A DNA stretch of 63,836 nt from an uncultured Prevotellaceae bacterium (GCA_900314715.1 OMWI01000016.1:1-63836), one strand, 5' to 3'. Shown: positions 53,210 to 63,452, numbered from the stretch's first letter. Numbers and translations: made by a program. The notes: generated from the sequence alone by a model not told the origin.

Positions 53210-54366
53210 TTCAAATACTTGTTAAAGAAATCAAGAGCAGCCTTTTGGTTGGCAAGATTGCATTCATGTGGTTGGTCTATCAAATAGGTTTCCAGATGAT
53301 TTCCCTTCTTCTGACTGTCCCATACTTGATGCATAACGCCAAACGCCTTTTCCACTCCTGGTACGGGGAACAACTTATCGTTCTTTCCCGAGATAAACAA
53401 CATTGGTTTAGGACATGCTAACGATGCAATATCAGGATAATCCATCCAATTGCGAAGCATGGGAATGCAATTGGCAAAACCGCCATTCTCTTTTCGTCCA
53501 TGTTTCATAGTGAGTTGGTCGGATGTGGTTATCATCCAACAAATAGCACATCCCACACTTATATCATCGCTTAACGCCGATAGCATCCATGCGCGATAGG
53601 CTCCCATAGAACAACCCGCACATCCTATTCGCCGTTTATCCACACACGGCAATGTAGCGAGGAATCGCGTAGATTCCACGTCATCATAATGCATGAAAGC
53701 ACAAAGGTCGCGTCCAAGCATCATCATGTTTCCGGCAATGATATCGTAACGATTGCGATCTACTCCTTCCTTGCGCCCTCTATCTCCCCAAAGTGGCGCA
53801 TCCATAGAAAAGACCACATAACCATTCTTGGCAAGATAATCACCCATATACTGACCTTCATACAAGTTATCTACCCATCGGTCGGCATCATTGATAACAG
53901 CCGTATCCGTAGCAAATGGTTTTATCATCTTTTCCTTACCAATATATAAATGTGCACCATGATCATGCAAGAGATTCACCGTTGGGTGTTTACCTTTGCC
54001 ATCAGGAATCAACAAATAGGCAGACACTCGGTACCAACGAGAAAGATTAAACTCGATGCGTTGTGCCTTATATCCGTCACGTTGTTCCTCTGCCACCACC
54101 TTCATTGCATAATCATCAGCCTTAGGTGGTTGCGGTCCCATCAAATCAAATACCTTTCGGCGTGCTTTCGCTTTCCATTCTTTGAAAGACATGGATTGCT
54201 GACAATTTCTCCAAGCCAATGGGTATGTGAAACTTGCCTGTATAGAGTCAACGTATACTGGCATTTCGTGTAGATACTCATATCCACTCCGTTTTTGCGC
54301 ATGAATAGGCAATGCACAAAAAAGGAGAGCAAGTCCAATGAGATTCCTTAGAGATTTGAATTTCAT
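53206..54366 (-). CDS. Secreted alpha/beta hydrolase (acetylxylan-esterase-like)
   Basis: 386 residues from MKFKSLRNLIGLALLFCALPIHAQ (signal peptide); a start ten codons upstream is less suitable. Alpha/beta hydrolase fold of the Abhydrolase_7/dienelactone type: HPTVNLLHDHGAHLYIGKEK, the nucleophile elbow GCAGCSMGAYRAW (Ser near 260), Asp in FISGKNDKLFPVPG, and His in DQPHECNL close to the end. Such proteins in Bacteroidetes accompany glycoside hydrolases and probably deacylate polysaccharides. It begins 1 bp from the end of the GH2 gene. Confidence 0.82.
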   Translation of the reverse strand: MKFKSLRNLIGLALLFCALPIHAQKRSGYEYLHEMPVYVDSIQASFTYPLAWRNCQQSMSFKEWKAKARRKVFDLMGPQPPKADDYAMKVVAEEQRDGYKAQRIEFNLSRWYRVSAYLLIPDGKGKHPTVNLLHDHGAHLYIGKEKMIKPFATDTAVINDADRWVDNLYEGQYMGDYLAKNGYVVFSMDAPLWGDRGRKEGVDRNRYDIIAGNMMMLGRDLCAFMHYDDVESTRFLATLPCVDKRRIGCAGCSMGAYRAWMLSALSDDISVGCAICWMITTSDQLTMKHGRKENGGFANCIPMLRNWMDYPDIASLACPKPMLFISGKNDKLFPVPGVEKAFGVMHQVWDSQKKGNHLETYLIDQPHECNLANQKAALDFFNKYLK

Positions 54367-54367
54367 A

Positions 54368-56806
54368 TTATAGAGTTGATAACGTAATTGTTGCATTTGG
54401 AATTTTCTTATTGTCTTGATCTTTAACCGTCAATTTGATAGTTCCTTTTTGTTGAGAAGACTGAACAATAACGACCACCTTCCCACTAAACAACTTCATT
54501 TGCGGTTGGGTAAATGGTTCGATAGAGGTAGCATCGCCATTACATGCTGCCTTGAAAGAACCAGTACCTTCCACTTCAAACGACAAGGCATCAGAAGCGA
54601 ATGGGATTTCTATACCATTGGCATCTACCAACGACACGGTAATAAATGCCAAATCCTCACCATCTGCTTGAATAGTAGTTCTATCAGCTTCTAATCTCAA
54701 GGCAACGGGAGCACCTGCTGTCTTCACAATCTGTATTCCTGCGGGCTTTCCATCTTTGTCGTAAGCTACTACGCGCAACTCACCAGCCTCATATTTTACG
54801 TCGTTCCAACGGAGGCGATAACGGTCGAGCAACTCCTCATTCATGGCCTTGTCACTCGTGGATGAAGATGGTTGCAAGTTGGCTTTCTTCGTCAAACGTC
54901 CTTGGCTCTTTCCGTTGACAAACAACTCTGCCGAAGGATAATCAGTATAACAACAAACGGGCGTTACTTGTCCCTTTCGGTCTTTCCACGTCCAATGTGG
55001 CAAAAGGTGAATGGTATGTTCTTCGGTGTTCCATTGCGAACGATAAAGATAATACCTATCCTTGGGCAATCCTGCTAAGTCGCAAATGCCGAAATAACTA
55101 CTTCTTGAAGGCCAATAACCATCGTATGGAGTGGGTTCTCCTAAATAATCAAAGCCTGTCCATACAAATTGTCCAATACTCCAAGAACGCTCGTCTTGCA
55201 TGAAGAAATCAGCATCGGGCAAATTACTCCACGAACAATACTCAGTATCATAACTCGAACATTGGCCATCCGGATAGGTTGCCCTATTGGAAATCTTCAC
55301 AGGGAACTTATACACCCCACGTGAACTAATCGTAGAAGCTGTCTCTGAACCCAAGAGGAATCCTACTGGCAATTGCTTAATGTTGTTATCATACTTGTGA
55401 ACACGATAGTTGAAACCAGGAATATCCATTACCTGCGCAAAACCAGACTTCAAAGCTGATTCTGCCCTATCCATTCCTTGCGTAACTGGTCGTGAGGGAT
55501 CTAATTGGTGACAAATATCTTGCAAATGCCTTGAAATCTTCACTCCTTCTTCACTCCATTGCTCGGGTATCTCATTTCCTATGCTCCACATCACAAGCGA
55601 CGGGTGGTTGCGATGATTCAATACAAGATTTTCAATATCCTTATCGCTCCATTCCTTGAAGAAACGAGCGTAGCCATTCTTACATTTAGGATAAATCCAC
55701 ATATCGAAACTCTCTGCCATAACCATCAAACCCAATGAATCATAAACCTCCATCTGCATGGTAGAAGGCATATTGTGAGACGTGCGAATAGCATCGCACC
55801 CCATGTCTTTCAATATCTTTGCCTGACGAATCAACGCTGCTTTATTAACGGCGGCACCAAGTGGACCCAAGTCATGATGTAAGCAAACGCCCTTAAACTT
55901 GCGGGAAACACCATTCAACTGAAATCCATGTTCCTTGGAAAAAGCCAAAGTGCGAATGCCAACGTTTTGCGATTGTTCATCTATCACCTGGTTATCGCGA
56001 TACAATCGAGTAATCATCTTATATAAGAAAGGTGATTCGGGCGACCATAATTGTGGATTTTTCATTTCCATATCGAGATGAACCTTTCCGTCAACATTCA
56101 CGTCAGCATGTCCTGCTATCTCCACATAGCCTTTAGGATTGAGAATGGAAACCTCAACGGCAAGATTACCTTGATTGTCAACGCCATCTACCTGTGTATC
56201 TACGCTCAACTTTGCCCTTTTCGCATTAGCTTCTATCGTACGCATATACGTTCCCCAATCACGAATGGAAGTATGTGATTTTATGATGAGTTTCACGGGA
56301 CGGTAAATACCGCCACCAGGATACCAACGACTACTCTCCTCCACGTTATTCAAATCCACTTCTATCTTGTTTTCACCTACTTTTAAATAAGGTGTGATAT
56401 TGATACGGAAGGCATTATAGCCATATGCCCATCTTCCTGCTTCTTTTCCGTTTACATAAACGATAGGTTCACTCATGGCACCATCAAACAACAATTCGGC
56501 ATTTTCGGTCTTTCCAATCTGTATAGTTGTACGATAATGACCTTCACCTATCCATGGGAGAGCTCCCGAACGACCTGATTTCTCACTCTTTTCCTTCTCG
56601 CCATTTTGTTCGATAGCTACAACTTGCAGATCCCATTTCTTGTCGAACGGTCCATCTATTGCCCAATCGTGAGGAACGGTAACCTTTTTCCACTCTTGTT
56701 TATCGCGAGAAAACTCCCAATTCTTGATGAATTTCTCAGTACGAACTTGTGAAAATGACATAGATGTCAGACACAACAATCCTAATGCTATGATGATTCT
56801 TTTCAT
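54368..56806 (-). CDS. Secreted GH2 beta-galactosidase-type glycoside hydrolase
   Basis: 812 residues; signal peptide MKRIIIALGLLCLTSMSFSQ. Jelly-roll sugar-binding domain (about 40-180, TVPHDWAIDGPF), immunoglobulin-like domain (about 185-285), TIM barrel (about 295-600) with acid/base Glu412 in WSIGNEIPEQ and nucleophile Glu488 in LLGSETAS, a DUF4982-like domain (about 605-690) and a Big1-like C-terminal domain (about 695-812). Retaining exo-hydrolase, substrate uncertain (beta-galactoside or related). First of a three-gene operon with the esterase and FAD protein. Paralogue of the gene at 59960. Confidence 0.92.
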   Translation of the reverse strand: MKRIIIALGLLCLTSMSFSQVRTEKFIKNWEFSRDKQEWKKVTVPHDWAIDGPFDKKWDLQVVAIEQNGEKEKSEKSGRSGALPWIGEGHYRTTIQIGKTENAELLFDGAMSEPIVYVNGKEAGRWAYGYNAFRINITPYLKVGENKIEVDLNNVEESSRWYPGGGIYRPVKLIIKSHTSIRDWGTYMRTIEANAKRAKLSVDTQVDGVDNQGNLAVEVSILNPKGYVEIAGHADVNVDGKVHLDMEMKNPQLWSPESPFLYKMITRLYRDNQVIDEQSQNVGIRTLAFSKEHGFQLNGVSRKFKGVCLHHDLGPLGAAVNKAALIRQAKILKDMGCDAIRTSHNMPSTMQMEVYDSLGLMVMAESFDMWIYPKCKNGYARFFKEWSDKDIENLVLNHRNHPSLVMWSIGNEIPEQWSEEGVKISRHLQDICHQLDPSRPVTQGMDRAESALKSGFAQVMDIPGFNYRVHKYDNNIKQLPVGFLLGSETASTISSRGVYKFPVKISNRATYPDGQCSSYDTEYCSWSNLPDADFFMQDERSWSIGQFVWTGFDYLGEPTPYDGYWPSRSSYFGICDLAGLPKDRYYLYRSQWNTEEHTIHLLPHWTWKDRKGQVTPVCCYTDYPSAELFVNGKSQGRLTKKANLQPSSSTSDKAMNEELLDRYRLRWNDVKYEAGELRVVAYDKDGKPAGIQIVKTAGAPVALRLEADRTTIQADGEDLAFITVSLVDANGIEIPFASDALSFEVEGTGSFKAACNGDATSIEPFTQPQMKLFSGKVVVIVQSSQQKGTIKLTVKDQDNKKIPNATITLSTL

Positions 56807-56932
56807 GATAAAAACATTTTCTTGTGTTAATTATTCACCAAAAATAAGAAAATATTTTGAGTAAAACAATTAAATATCCGAATTTTTGGCAATCATGCGG
56901 TATTTTTATGTAATAATTTGAAAATTAAACCG

Positions 56933-56940
56933 TATCTTTG
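56933..56940 (+). promoter_or_regulatory. -7 box of the GH10-like gene
   Basis: TATCTTTG, 20 bp before the ATG at 56961. It rules out the in-frame TTG at 56949 as start. Confidence 0.55.
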
Positions 56941-56960
56941 CATTTCAATTGAAGAATCGC

Positions 56961-58601
56961 ATGAGAAAAATAACCATATTCATCTTGTTGTTGACTTGTA
57001 ACCTTTACGTTCATGCTCAGACAACCAAACACGAAGTAAGGGCCGTTTGGCTGACTACTATTGGCGGACTTGATTGGCCACATCGATATTCATATAACGG
57101 AAATGGAACGGATGCACAGAAGCAAGAACTTCGTATGATTCTCGACAAATACAAGGAAGCCGGAATCAATACCGTATTATTGCAGACACGTATCAGAGGT
57201 ACCGTGATTTATCCTTCGATGTACGAACCATGGGACGGATGCTTGAGCGGAAAACCTGGAATCAGTCCTGGATATGATGCCTTGCAATTTGCCATTGACG
57301 AATGCCATCAGAGAGGGATGGAAATCCATGCTTGGGTGGTGACAATGCCTGTAGGTAAATGGAACGGAAAAGGTTGTTCGCAATTGCGAAAGCGCTTTCC
57401 GAAACTTATCAAGAAGATTGGCGACGAGGGTTTCATGAATCCAGAAGACCAACAAACGGCTCGTTATCTGGCTGACATGTGTGAGGAAATCACTCAAAAC
57501 TACGACATTGACGGTATTCACTTAGACTATATAAGATACCCAGAGACGTGGAAACTGAAAGTAAGTAAACCGCAAGGAAGACAATACATTACGAATATCG
57601 TCAGGGCAATACACGACAAGGTGAAACAACTGAAGCCTTGGGTGAAGATGAGTTGTTCGCCTATCGGCAAATTCGATGACCTTTCACGCTATTGGTCGCA
57701 TGGTTGGAATGCTTATAGCAAAGGTTGTCAAGATGCACAAGGTTGGTTGAGAGACGGATTGATGGACGAACTATTTCCTATGATGTACTTTAAGGGCGAG
57801 CAATTCTATCCCTTTGCGATTGATTGGGCAGAACAAAGTCATGGGAAAATCGTAGCTCCTGGATTGGGTATTTATTTCTTATCGCCTCGCGAAGGCAATT
57901 GGGAACTCTCTACCATTACGCAAGAAATGGAAGTGCTTCGTCAATACGGATTGGGACATACATACTTTAGAGGTAAATTCTTGACTGACGACACTAAGGG
58001 TATTTTTAGTTTTGCGAAAAGATTCTGTCCTACCCCTTCACTTATCCCTCCTATGACATGGGAAAACGTCACACCTCCTACTCCACCGACAACTTTGAAA
58101 ATACAAGGAAACTCTCTGACTTGGGGAGGAAGCATCAACAAGAGCGACGCACCTTATATATTATATAATGTATATAGTAGCAATCAATGTCCAGTAGACA
58201 TTAACAACGGGAAAAACTTGATAGCGACAAGGTTGACAAGTACGCAATTGAATTTCTCGAAAAGCATTGAAGGAAAATACTTTGCCGTTACGGCAATGGA
58301 CAGATACGGCAATGAGAGTGCACCATTGCAAAGCAATCAACCTACAATAACGCAAGTTCCTATCGCACAATTGCTTTCGTGCGATGGCTATCAAGTGGAA
58401 TTACCAGAAAAGGGTTCAGTACTTGACGCAGACATGGTGTCTATCGAAACGTTACAAGGGAAAATGGTAACCCTGAAACCTTATCAAGGAAAGACGGCCA
58501 ACGTTGGTGATGTGAAAGAGGGATTTTATGTTATGAAATCGGTAAATAAAAAAGGCAAGACTCATCGTTTAGGGTTCTTCATGATTAAAAGGCATAAATA
58601 G
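56961..58601 (+). CDS. Secreted GH10-like (GHL10/DUF187) glycoside hydrolase
   Basis: 546 residues from MRKITIFILLLTCNLYVHAQ (signal peptide). GHL10 barrel (about 25-360): EVRAVWLTTIGGLDWP, INTVLLQTRIRGTVIYPSMYEPWDG, GMEIHAWVVTM, DGIHLDYIRYP (the usual acidic active-site strand) and MSCSPIGKFDDL. Beta domain (about 365-460, fibronectin-like) and a C-terminal segment that ends GFYVMKSVNKKGKTHRLGFFMIK. Relatives act on bacterial or host glycans; substrate unknown. Convergent with rarA across array D. Confidence 0.88.
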   Translation: MRKITIFILLLTCNLYVHAQTTKHEVRAVWLTTIGGLDWPHRYSYNGNGTDAQKQELRMILDKYKEAGINTVLLQTRIRGTVIYPSMYEPWDGCLSGKPGISPGYDALQFAIDECHQRGMEIHAWVVTMPVGKWNGKGCSQLRKRFPKLIKKIGDEGFMNPEDQQTARYLADMCEEITQNYDIDGIHLDYIRYPETWKLKVSKPQGRQYITNIVRAIHDKVKQLKPWVKMSCSPIGKFDDLSRYWSHGWNAYSKGCQDAQGWLRDGLMDELFPMMYFKGEQFYPFAIDWAEQSHGKIVAPGLGIYFLSPREGNWELSTITQEMEVLRQYGLGHTYFRGKFLTDDTKGIFSFAKRFCPTPSLIPPMTWENVTPPTPPTTLKIQGNSLTWGGSINKSDAPYILYNVYSSNQCPVDINNGKNLIATRLTSTQLNFSKSIEGKYFAVTAMDRYGNESAPLQSNQPTITQVPIAQLLSCDGYQVELPEKGSVLDADMVSIETLQGKMVTLKPYQGKTANVGDVKEGFYVMKSVNKKGKTHRLGFFMIKRHK

Positions 58602-58607
58602 CAACCG

Positions 58608-58666
58608 TAAACATATCATTTAGACGAGCTAAACGATATGTTTAGCAAGGCTAAATATATGCTTTA
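58608..58666. repeat. Array D of 22-bp-period quasi-palindromes (3 units)
   Basis: Units at 58608 (TAAACATATCATTTA), 58630 (TAAACGATATGTTTA) and 58652 (TAAATATATGCTTTA), 22 bp apart. The array fills the 71-bp gap between two convergent stop codons almost completely. Confidence 0.85.
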
Positions 58667-58672
58667 CCATTG

Positions 58673-59947
58673 CTAATCCTTAAACCGATTTCCCCAACAA
58701 TGTAACATCCATTGGTACAATCGTTCTTCGGAAGGACTATGTTGAGCGTGCCAGATGCGAGAGTCTTTCAATGCGTCGGGCAAGAATTGTTGTTCTACGA
58801 AATGTCCAGGATAATCATGACTATACTTATATCCATCACTATATCCCAATTGCTTCATCAACGACGTTGGCGCATTACGTAAGTGCAACGGAACAGGTTG
58901 GTTGCCAGTTTCTCTCACCATTCCCAATGCCGTATCTATCCCTAAATAAGCGGAATTACTTTTCGGGCTCGTAGCCAGATAAACCGCTGCTTCAGCCAAT
59001 GGAATTCTTCCTTCAGGCCATCCCAACTTCATAACGGCATCAAAGGCAGCATTTGCTAAAAGCAAAGCATTGGGATTAGCCAAACCAACATCCTCTGCCG
59101 CACTAATAACCAATCGACGGGCTATAAATTGTGGGTCTTCGCCCCCTTCAATCATCCGAGCCATCCAATACAAGGCTGCATCGGGATCACTTCCACGAAT
59201 ACTCTTGATAAATGCGGAGATGATATCATAGTGCATTTCACCATCTTTATCGTAAGCCAAAGGATTCTGTTGCAAGCGGTTGACAACCTTCTCGTCGGTA
59301 ATTTCAATCTCGTCGGAATCTTCTGCCTCTACCACCAATTCAAGTATATTCAACAACTTGCGAGCATCACCACCGCTAAAGCGAAACATTGCATTGGTCT
59401 CAGAGAGTTTTATCTTTTTCTTCTTGAGTTCTACATCTTCTTGAATGGCACGATGAAGCAATTCAAGCAAATCATCTTTTTCAAGCGGTTGCAACACATA
59501 GAGTTGGCAACGAGACAACAAGGGACGAATGACTTCAAACGAGGGATTCTCGGTAGTAGCGCCAATCAAGGTGACAACGCCACGCTCCACGGCACCAAGA
59601 AGGGAATCTTGTTGCGACTTACTGAAACGATGAATTTCGTCGATGAAAAGAATAGGCGAATTGGAATTGAAGAAACGATTGTTCTTGGCACGTTCGATAA
59701 CCTCGCGCACATCTTTCACGCCGCTCGTAACCGCACTTAACGTATAGAAAGGCGTTTCCAATTTGTTGGCAATGATTTGTGCCAAGGTAGTCTTTCCCAC
59801 ACCTGGAGGTCCCCAAAGGATAAAGGAAGAAATACGTCCTGCATCTATCATCTTTCGCAAGACTGCCCCTTGACCCACCAAATGCTTTTGTCCGACATAT
59901 TGGTCGAGCGTGCGTGGTCTCATTCGTTCTGCCAATGGTTCACTCAT
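58673..59947 (-). CDS. rarA: Replication-associated recombination protein A (MgsA/RarA)
   Basis: AAA+ ATPase acting at stalled replication forks. 424 residues. RTLDQYVGQKHL, Walker A GPPGVGKTT, Walker B FIDEIHRF with sensor GATTENPSFE, then the helical tetramerisation region (about 250-420, SIRGSDPDAALYWMARMIEGGEDP and YLATSPKSNSAY). It starts 12 bp after the upstream GH2 stop on the same strand without a terminator, so it may be cotranscribed with a CAZyme gene, an unexpected setting for a DNA-repair function. Confidence 0.96.
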   Translation of the reverse strand: MSEPLAERMRPRTLDQYVGQKHLVGQGAVLRKMIDAGRISSFILWGPPGVGKTTLAQIIANKLETPFYTLSAVTSGVKDVREVIERAKNNRFFNSNSPILFIDEIHRFSKSQQDSLLGAVERGVVTLIGATTENPSFEVIRPLLSRCQLYVLQPLEKDDLLELLHRAIQEDVELKKKKIKLSETNAMFRFSGGDARKLLNILELVVEAEDSDEIEITDEKVVNRLQQNPLAYDKDGEMHYDIISAFIKSIRGSDPDAALYWMARMIEGGEDPQFIARRLVISAAEDVGLANPNALLLANAAFDAVMKLGWPEGRIPLAEAAVYLATSPKSNSAYLGIDTALGMVRETGNQPVPLHLRNAPTSLMKQLGYSDGYKYSHDYPGHFVEQQFLPDALKDSRIWHAQHSPSEERLYQWMLHCWGNRFKD

Positions 59948-59959
59948 ATTTTCAATCTA

Positions 59960-62410
59960 TTATTTACATGGAATGTTGAGCGTAGCTTCCTTTAAGTCAA
60001 CACCTTTAGCCGTTAACTTGATATTACCCTGATGTTTAGCAGATTGCAACACCACAAGACACTTACCGAAGAAAGCCTTGCGATGATTGTCCTTAAATCG
60101 TTCCATAGATGTTTGACAACCATTATCCACACCTGCAATAGTAGCTGCACCTTCAACGTCAAAGAATATCTGGTTTTCAGCATTAGGACACAAATTGCCT
60201 TCTTTATCAACAACCTCAACAGTAACAAACGCCAAATTCTTGCCATCGGCACGCAAATGGGTTCTATCTGATGTCAAACGAATCTGATATGGACTACCTG
60301 CGGTCTTGATAACCTGTTCCCTCACTTGTAGACCATCTTTACGAGCGACAACCTTCACTTCACCTGGTTCGAAAGCAACTCTCCACATAACGTGGTATTG
60401 ATGATCGTCTTTCTTTCTACGAACACCTTGTGAACGACCATTGATAAACAATTCCACTTCATCAGCATGATTATAATAGCACCACATATCTATGGTTTGT
60501 CCAGGAATCCAATTCCAATGCGGGAAAAGATGCAACACGTCCTTATCAGTCCACTCGCTTTGATACATATAATAAGCATCCTTCGGGAAACCTGCTAAAT
60601 CGATAATTCCGAAATAAGAACTTCGTGCGGGGAAGCCATAAGGAGTGGGTTCACCAATATAATCCCATCCAGTCCAAATGAATTGTCCACCACAATAAGG
60701 AGTATGCTTGACGATTTCCCATGTTTCCTCATGTGTAGAACTCCACGGTGCATGAGAATTATCGTATGCACTACACATCATGGAGGGATCTGTGAATGAC
60801 CTATCCCAACGAGAGGGTGCAATATAAATAGAATCACTTGGCATCTTGTAAAATCCACGTGTTTGCAATGCAGACACACTTTCGGTCATGATAAAGGGCA
60901 TATTGGGGAAGTTGTTTGGAACATCCTTAATCCATTGCCGATGATAATTAAAGCCAATAATATCTAATGCACCACTCTTAAACAAGTGGTTGTTAGGATT
61001 GGGTTCGTTGCAACCAGCGGTAATAGGACGACTGGTATCATAACGACGTACTATCTCTGCCAAATGTCTGGTTAACAAAGAATTGACACTCAACTCACCT
61101 TCCTTGGCCAATGTAGAGGCATCATGACCAGCATTAAGAATAAGGTTGGCTTGTTCAAGTGTTAATGTATCTGCCTCTGCCGATGACCATTGTTCCAACA
61201 CTTCATTACCGATACTCCACATCAAGATACTGGGATGATTGCGGTCGCGTAAAATCAAATCGGTCAAATCACGCTCATGCCATTCATCAAAGAAACGGGC
61301 ATAGTCGTTTTTCGTCTTCCTGCGTCTCCACATGTCGAAACTTTCGTCCATCACGATGAATCCCATTGTATCGCACATGTTCAACAATTCGGGAGCAGGA
61401 GGATTATGAGAACACCTGATAGCATTACACCCCATTTCCTTAAGCATAGCTAATTGGCGAAGAAGAGCTTCTTCATTTAAAGCCGCACCTAAACATCCAA
61501 GGTCGTGATGATTACAAACGCCATTGATTTTCATGGATTTACCATTGAGAGAGAATCCATTGTTGACATCAAACTTAAACGAACGGAATCCCGTAGTGGT
61601 ATAATATTCATCAACAACTTGCTTATTGAGAATGATTTCGGTCTTTACCTGATATACATAAGGATTATCTATCGACCAAAGGATAGGCTTTTTCACTTTC
61701 AATTGTTGTGTTGTAGCCTGACCGACTTTTGTAGAGACAACCTTACCCTGAGCATCAAATATCGTATGGCGAATCATTGGTTTGGTTGTCAAAGAAGATT
61801 CGTTTTTTAGGTCAACGGTTATCGTTACATTTCCTTTAGCGGTAGTTTCCACATGCGTACCCCAATGCGCAACATGCAAGGAATGTGTCATGGTTAACCA
61901 AACATGACGATAAATACCACATCCACTATACCATCTGGAATTGGGTTGGTCGCTATTATCAACCTTTACAGACAAGACATTATCACCTGTCTTATTCAGA
62001 TAGGGAGTTAAATCATATTCAAAAGAACTATATCCGTAAGGACGGAAACCTAATTGATGACCATTCAAATAAACGGTGGAATTCATATAGACGCCATCAA
62101 ACTCGATGAAAAAACGCTCATACTTGTCGCCATCCGTCAATTGAAAATGCTTACGATACCATCCAATACCACCAGGCAAAGCGCCTCCTCCAGCACCAGA
62201 TGGATTAGAAACAGAGAAATCTCCCTCGATAGCCCAATCATGTGGCAAATCAAGTCTTCGCCATTGGGAATCATTATAATCTACCTGCGACATTTTATTG
62301 TCATTTCCCAAGATAAACAACCAATCATCATCAAAACAACGACGATTTCGGGCTTGCGAAATAATAGTACAAAGGGTTAACAAACAAATTAATAAGGTTA
62401 GTCTTTTCAT
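59960..62410 (-). CDS. Secreted GH2 glycoside hydrolase, second paralogue
   Basis: 816 residues from MKRLTLLICLLTLCTIISQA (signal peptide); an in-frame ATG seven codons upstream would overlap the lacI-type stop. Same architecture as the gene at 54368: sugar-binding domain (DLPHDWAIEGDF), Ig-like domain, TIM barrel with acid/base Glu403 in WSIGNEVLEQ and nucleophile Glu510 in FIMTES, DUF4982-like and Big1-like C-terminus. The barrel carries an extra helical stretch after the acid/base (about 410-450). It starts 4 bp after the LacI gene and is probably its target and partner. Confidence 0.92.
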   Translation of the reverse strand: MKRLTLLICLLTLCTIISQARNRRCFDDDWLFILGNDNKMSQVDYNDSQWRRLDLPHDWAIEGDFSVSNPSGAGGGALPGGIGWYRKHFQLTDGDKYERFFIEFDGVYMNSTVYLNGHQLGFRPYGYSSFEYDLTPYLNKTGDNVLSVKVDNSDQPNSRWYSGCGIYRHVWLTMTHSLHVAHWGTHVETTAKGNVTITVDLKNESSLTTKPMIRHTIFDAQGKVVSTKVGQATTQQLKVKKPILWSIDNPYVYQVKTEIILNKQVVDEYYTTTGFRSFKFDVNNGFSLNGKSMKINGVCNHHDLGCLGAALNEEALLRQLAMLKEMGCNAIRCSHNPPAPELLNMCDTMGFIVMDESFDMWRRRKTKNDYARFFDEWHERDLTDLILRDRNHPSILMWSIGNEVLEQWSSAEADTLTLEQANLILNAGHDASTLAKEGELSVNSLLTRHLAEIVRRYDTSRPITAGCNEPNPNNHLFKSGALDIIGFNYHRQWIKDVPNNFPNMPFIMTESVSALQTRGFYKMPSDSIYIAPSRWDRSFTDPSMMCSAYDNSHAPWSSTHEETWEIVKHTPYCGGQFIWTGWDYIGEPTPYGFPARSSYFGIIDLAGFPKDAYYMYQSEWTDKDVLHLFPHWNWIPGQTIDMWCYYNHADEVELFINGRSQGVRRKKDDHQYHVMWRVAFEPGEVKVVARKDGLQVREQVIKTAGSPYQIRLTSDRTHLRADGKNLAFVTVEVVDKEGNLCPNAENQIFFDVEGAATIAGVDNGCQTSMERFKDNHRKAFFGKCLVVLQSAKHQGNIKLTAKGVDLKEATLNIPCK

Positions 62411-62414
62411 ATTT

Positions 62415-63431
62415 TTATTTACTTTTATCACTACTTTCTCTAATTTTCAGAATCATAGGAACAACTTCTCGATATATTTTCGTATCACCATTAATGTTAC
62501 GCAAGAGTAGTTCACATGCCTTCACGCCTTGGACATGCGCCTGATCCATGATGGCAGAGAGACGAGGCGTGACAAATGCAGCGCTATCACCATCCGTGAA
62601 ACCAATAATGGCAACATCATCGGGAATACGAAGACCAACCGACTTGATAGCATCAAAGGCTGCATAAGTGATAATGTCATTGAATGCAAGAATAGCATCT
62701 GGACGATTCTCACTATTTAACAAATTGATAGTTTTCTCACGAGCAAGATTAAAATCAATTTTATCACATGCTACGAGAGAACGGTCAATAGGTATCTTAG
62801 CCTCTTTTAATGCCTCTAAATAACCATGTTTTCTACGTCGAACCATATCAAGATGATTGGGGCCACCGATAAAGGCAATTCTCCGACTACCCGATTTAAT
62901 GAGATGTTGAGTAGCTTCGTATGCGGCTTCATCTCCATTGGCAACCACTTGAGAGAATTTATCTGCCAAACATGTACGTGCAAAAAACACCAAGGGAAGT
63001 CCCATCTCATGAATTTCTTCAAAATGACTATAATCCACAGTATCTTGAGCCAAACACGCGATGATTCCCTCAACATGCATGGAAATAAAGTTGTCTATCG
63101 CCTTTTTTTCTATCTCATGATTTTCGTGGCTATTCGCAGAAATGACAGAATAACCATTGAGTGACGCATATTCTTCTATACCATCTAAGACAGAAGCATA
63201 ATAATGAGTGACTAAATTGGGAACGATGACACCAATGATACGTGGAGCTTCCTTGCGAAGGCTCTGTGCAAAAGGATTTGGACGATAATTGAGTTTTTGA
63301 GCCAACTCTTTTACCTTACGCGTCATCTCCTCTCCCACTTCATGACTTCCTCTTAAAGCGCGAGAAACCGTAGCTATACTTACGTTTAATTCCTTAGCTA
63401 AGTCTTTTAATGAAATTCGACGTTGTTTCAT
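62415..63431 (-). CDS. LacI-family transcriptional regulator
   Basis: 338 residues. N-terminal HTH ISLKDLAKELNVSIATVSRAL followed by the hinge YRPNPFAQSL, then a periplasmic-binding-like sensor (about 62-335) with IIGVIVPNLVTHYYASVLDGIEE, VDYSHFEEI, AFIGGP and VAIIGFTDGDSAAFVTP. Likely senses a sugar released by the GH2 enzymes and represses the operon containing itself and the downstream GH2. The palindrome CGTAAACGTTTACG at 63535-63548 is a fitting operator; a promoter lies between it and the gene. Confidence 0.93.
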   Translation of the reverse strand: MKQRRISLKDLAKELNVSIATVSRALRGSHEVGEEMTRKVKELAQKLNYRPNPFAQSLRKEAPRIIGVIVPNLVTHYYASVLDGIEEYASLNGYSVISANSHENHEIEKKAIDNFISMHVEGIIACLAQDTVDYSHFEEIHEMGLPLVFFARTCLADKFSQVVANGDEAAYEATQHLIKSGSRRIAFIGGPNHLDMVRRRKHGYLEALKEAKIPIDRSLVACDKIDFNLAREKTINLLNSENRPDAILAFNDIITYAAFDAIKSVGLRIPDDVAIIGFTDGDSAAFVTPRLSAIMDQAHVQGVKACELLLRNINGDTKIYREVVPMILKIRESSDKSK

Positions 63432-63452
63432 GCATCACATAGTATAATGATG

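Noticed and set aside
45338-62410. Complete polysaccharide utilisation locus
   Set aside because: No SusC/SusD pair, sensor or transporter is present; the CAZyme genes are in several operons on both strands.
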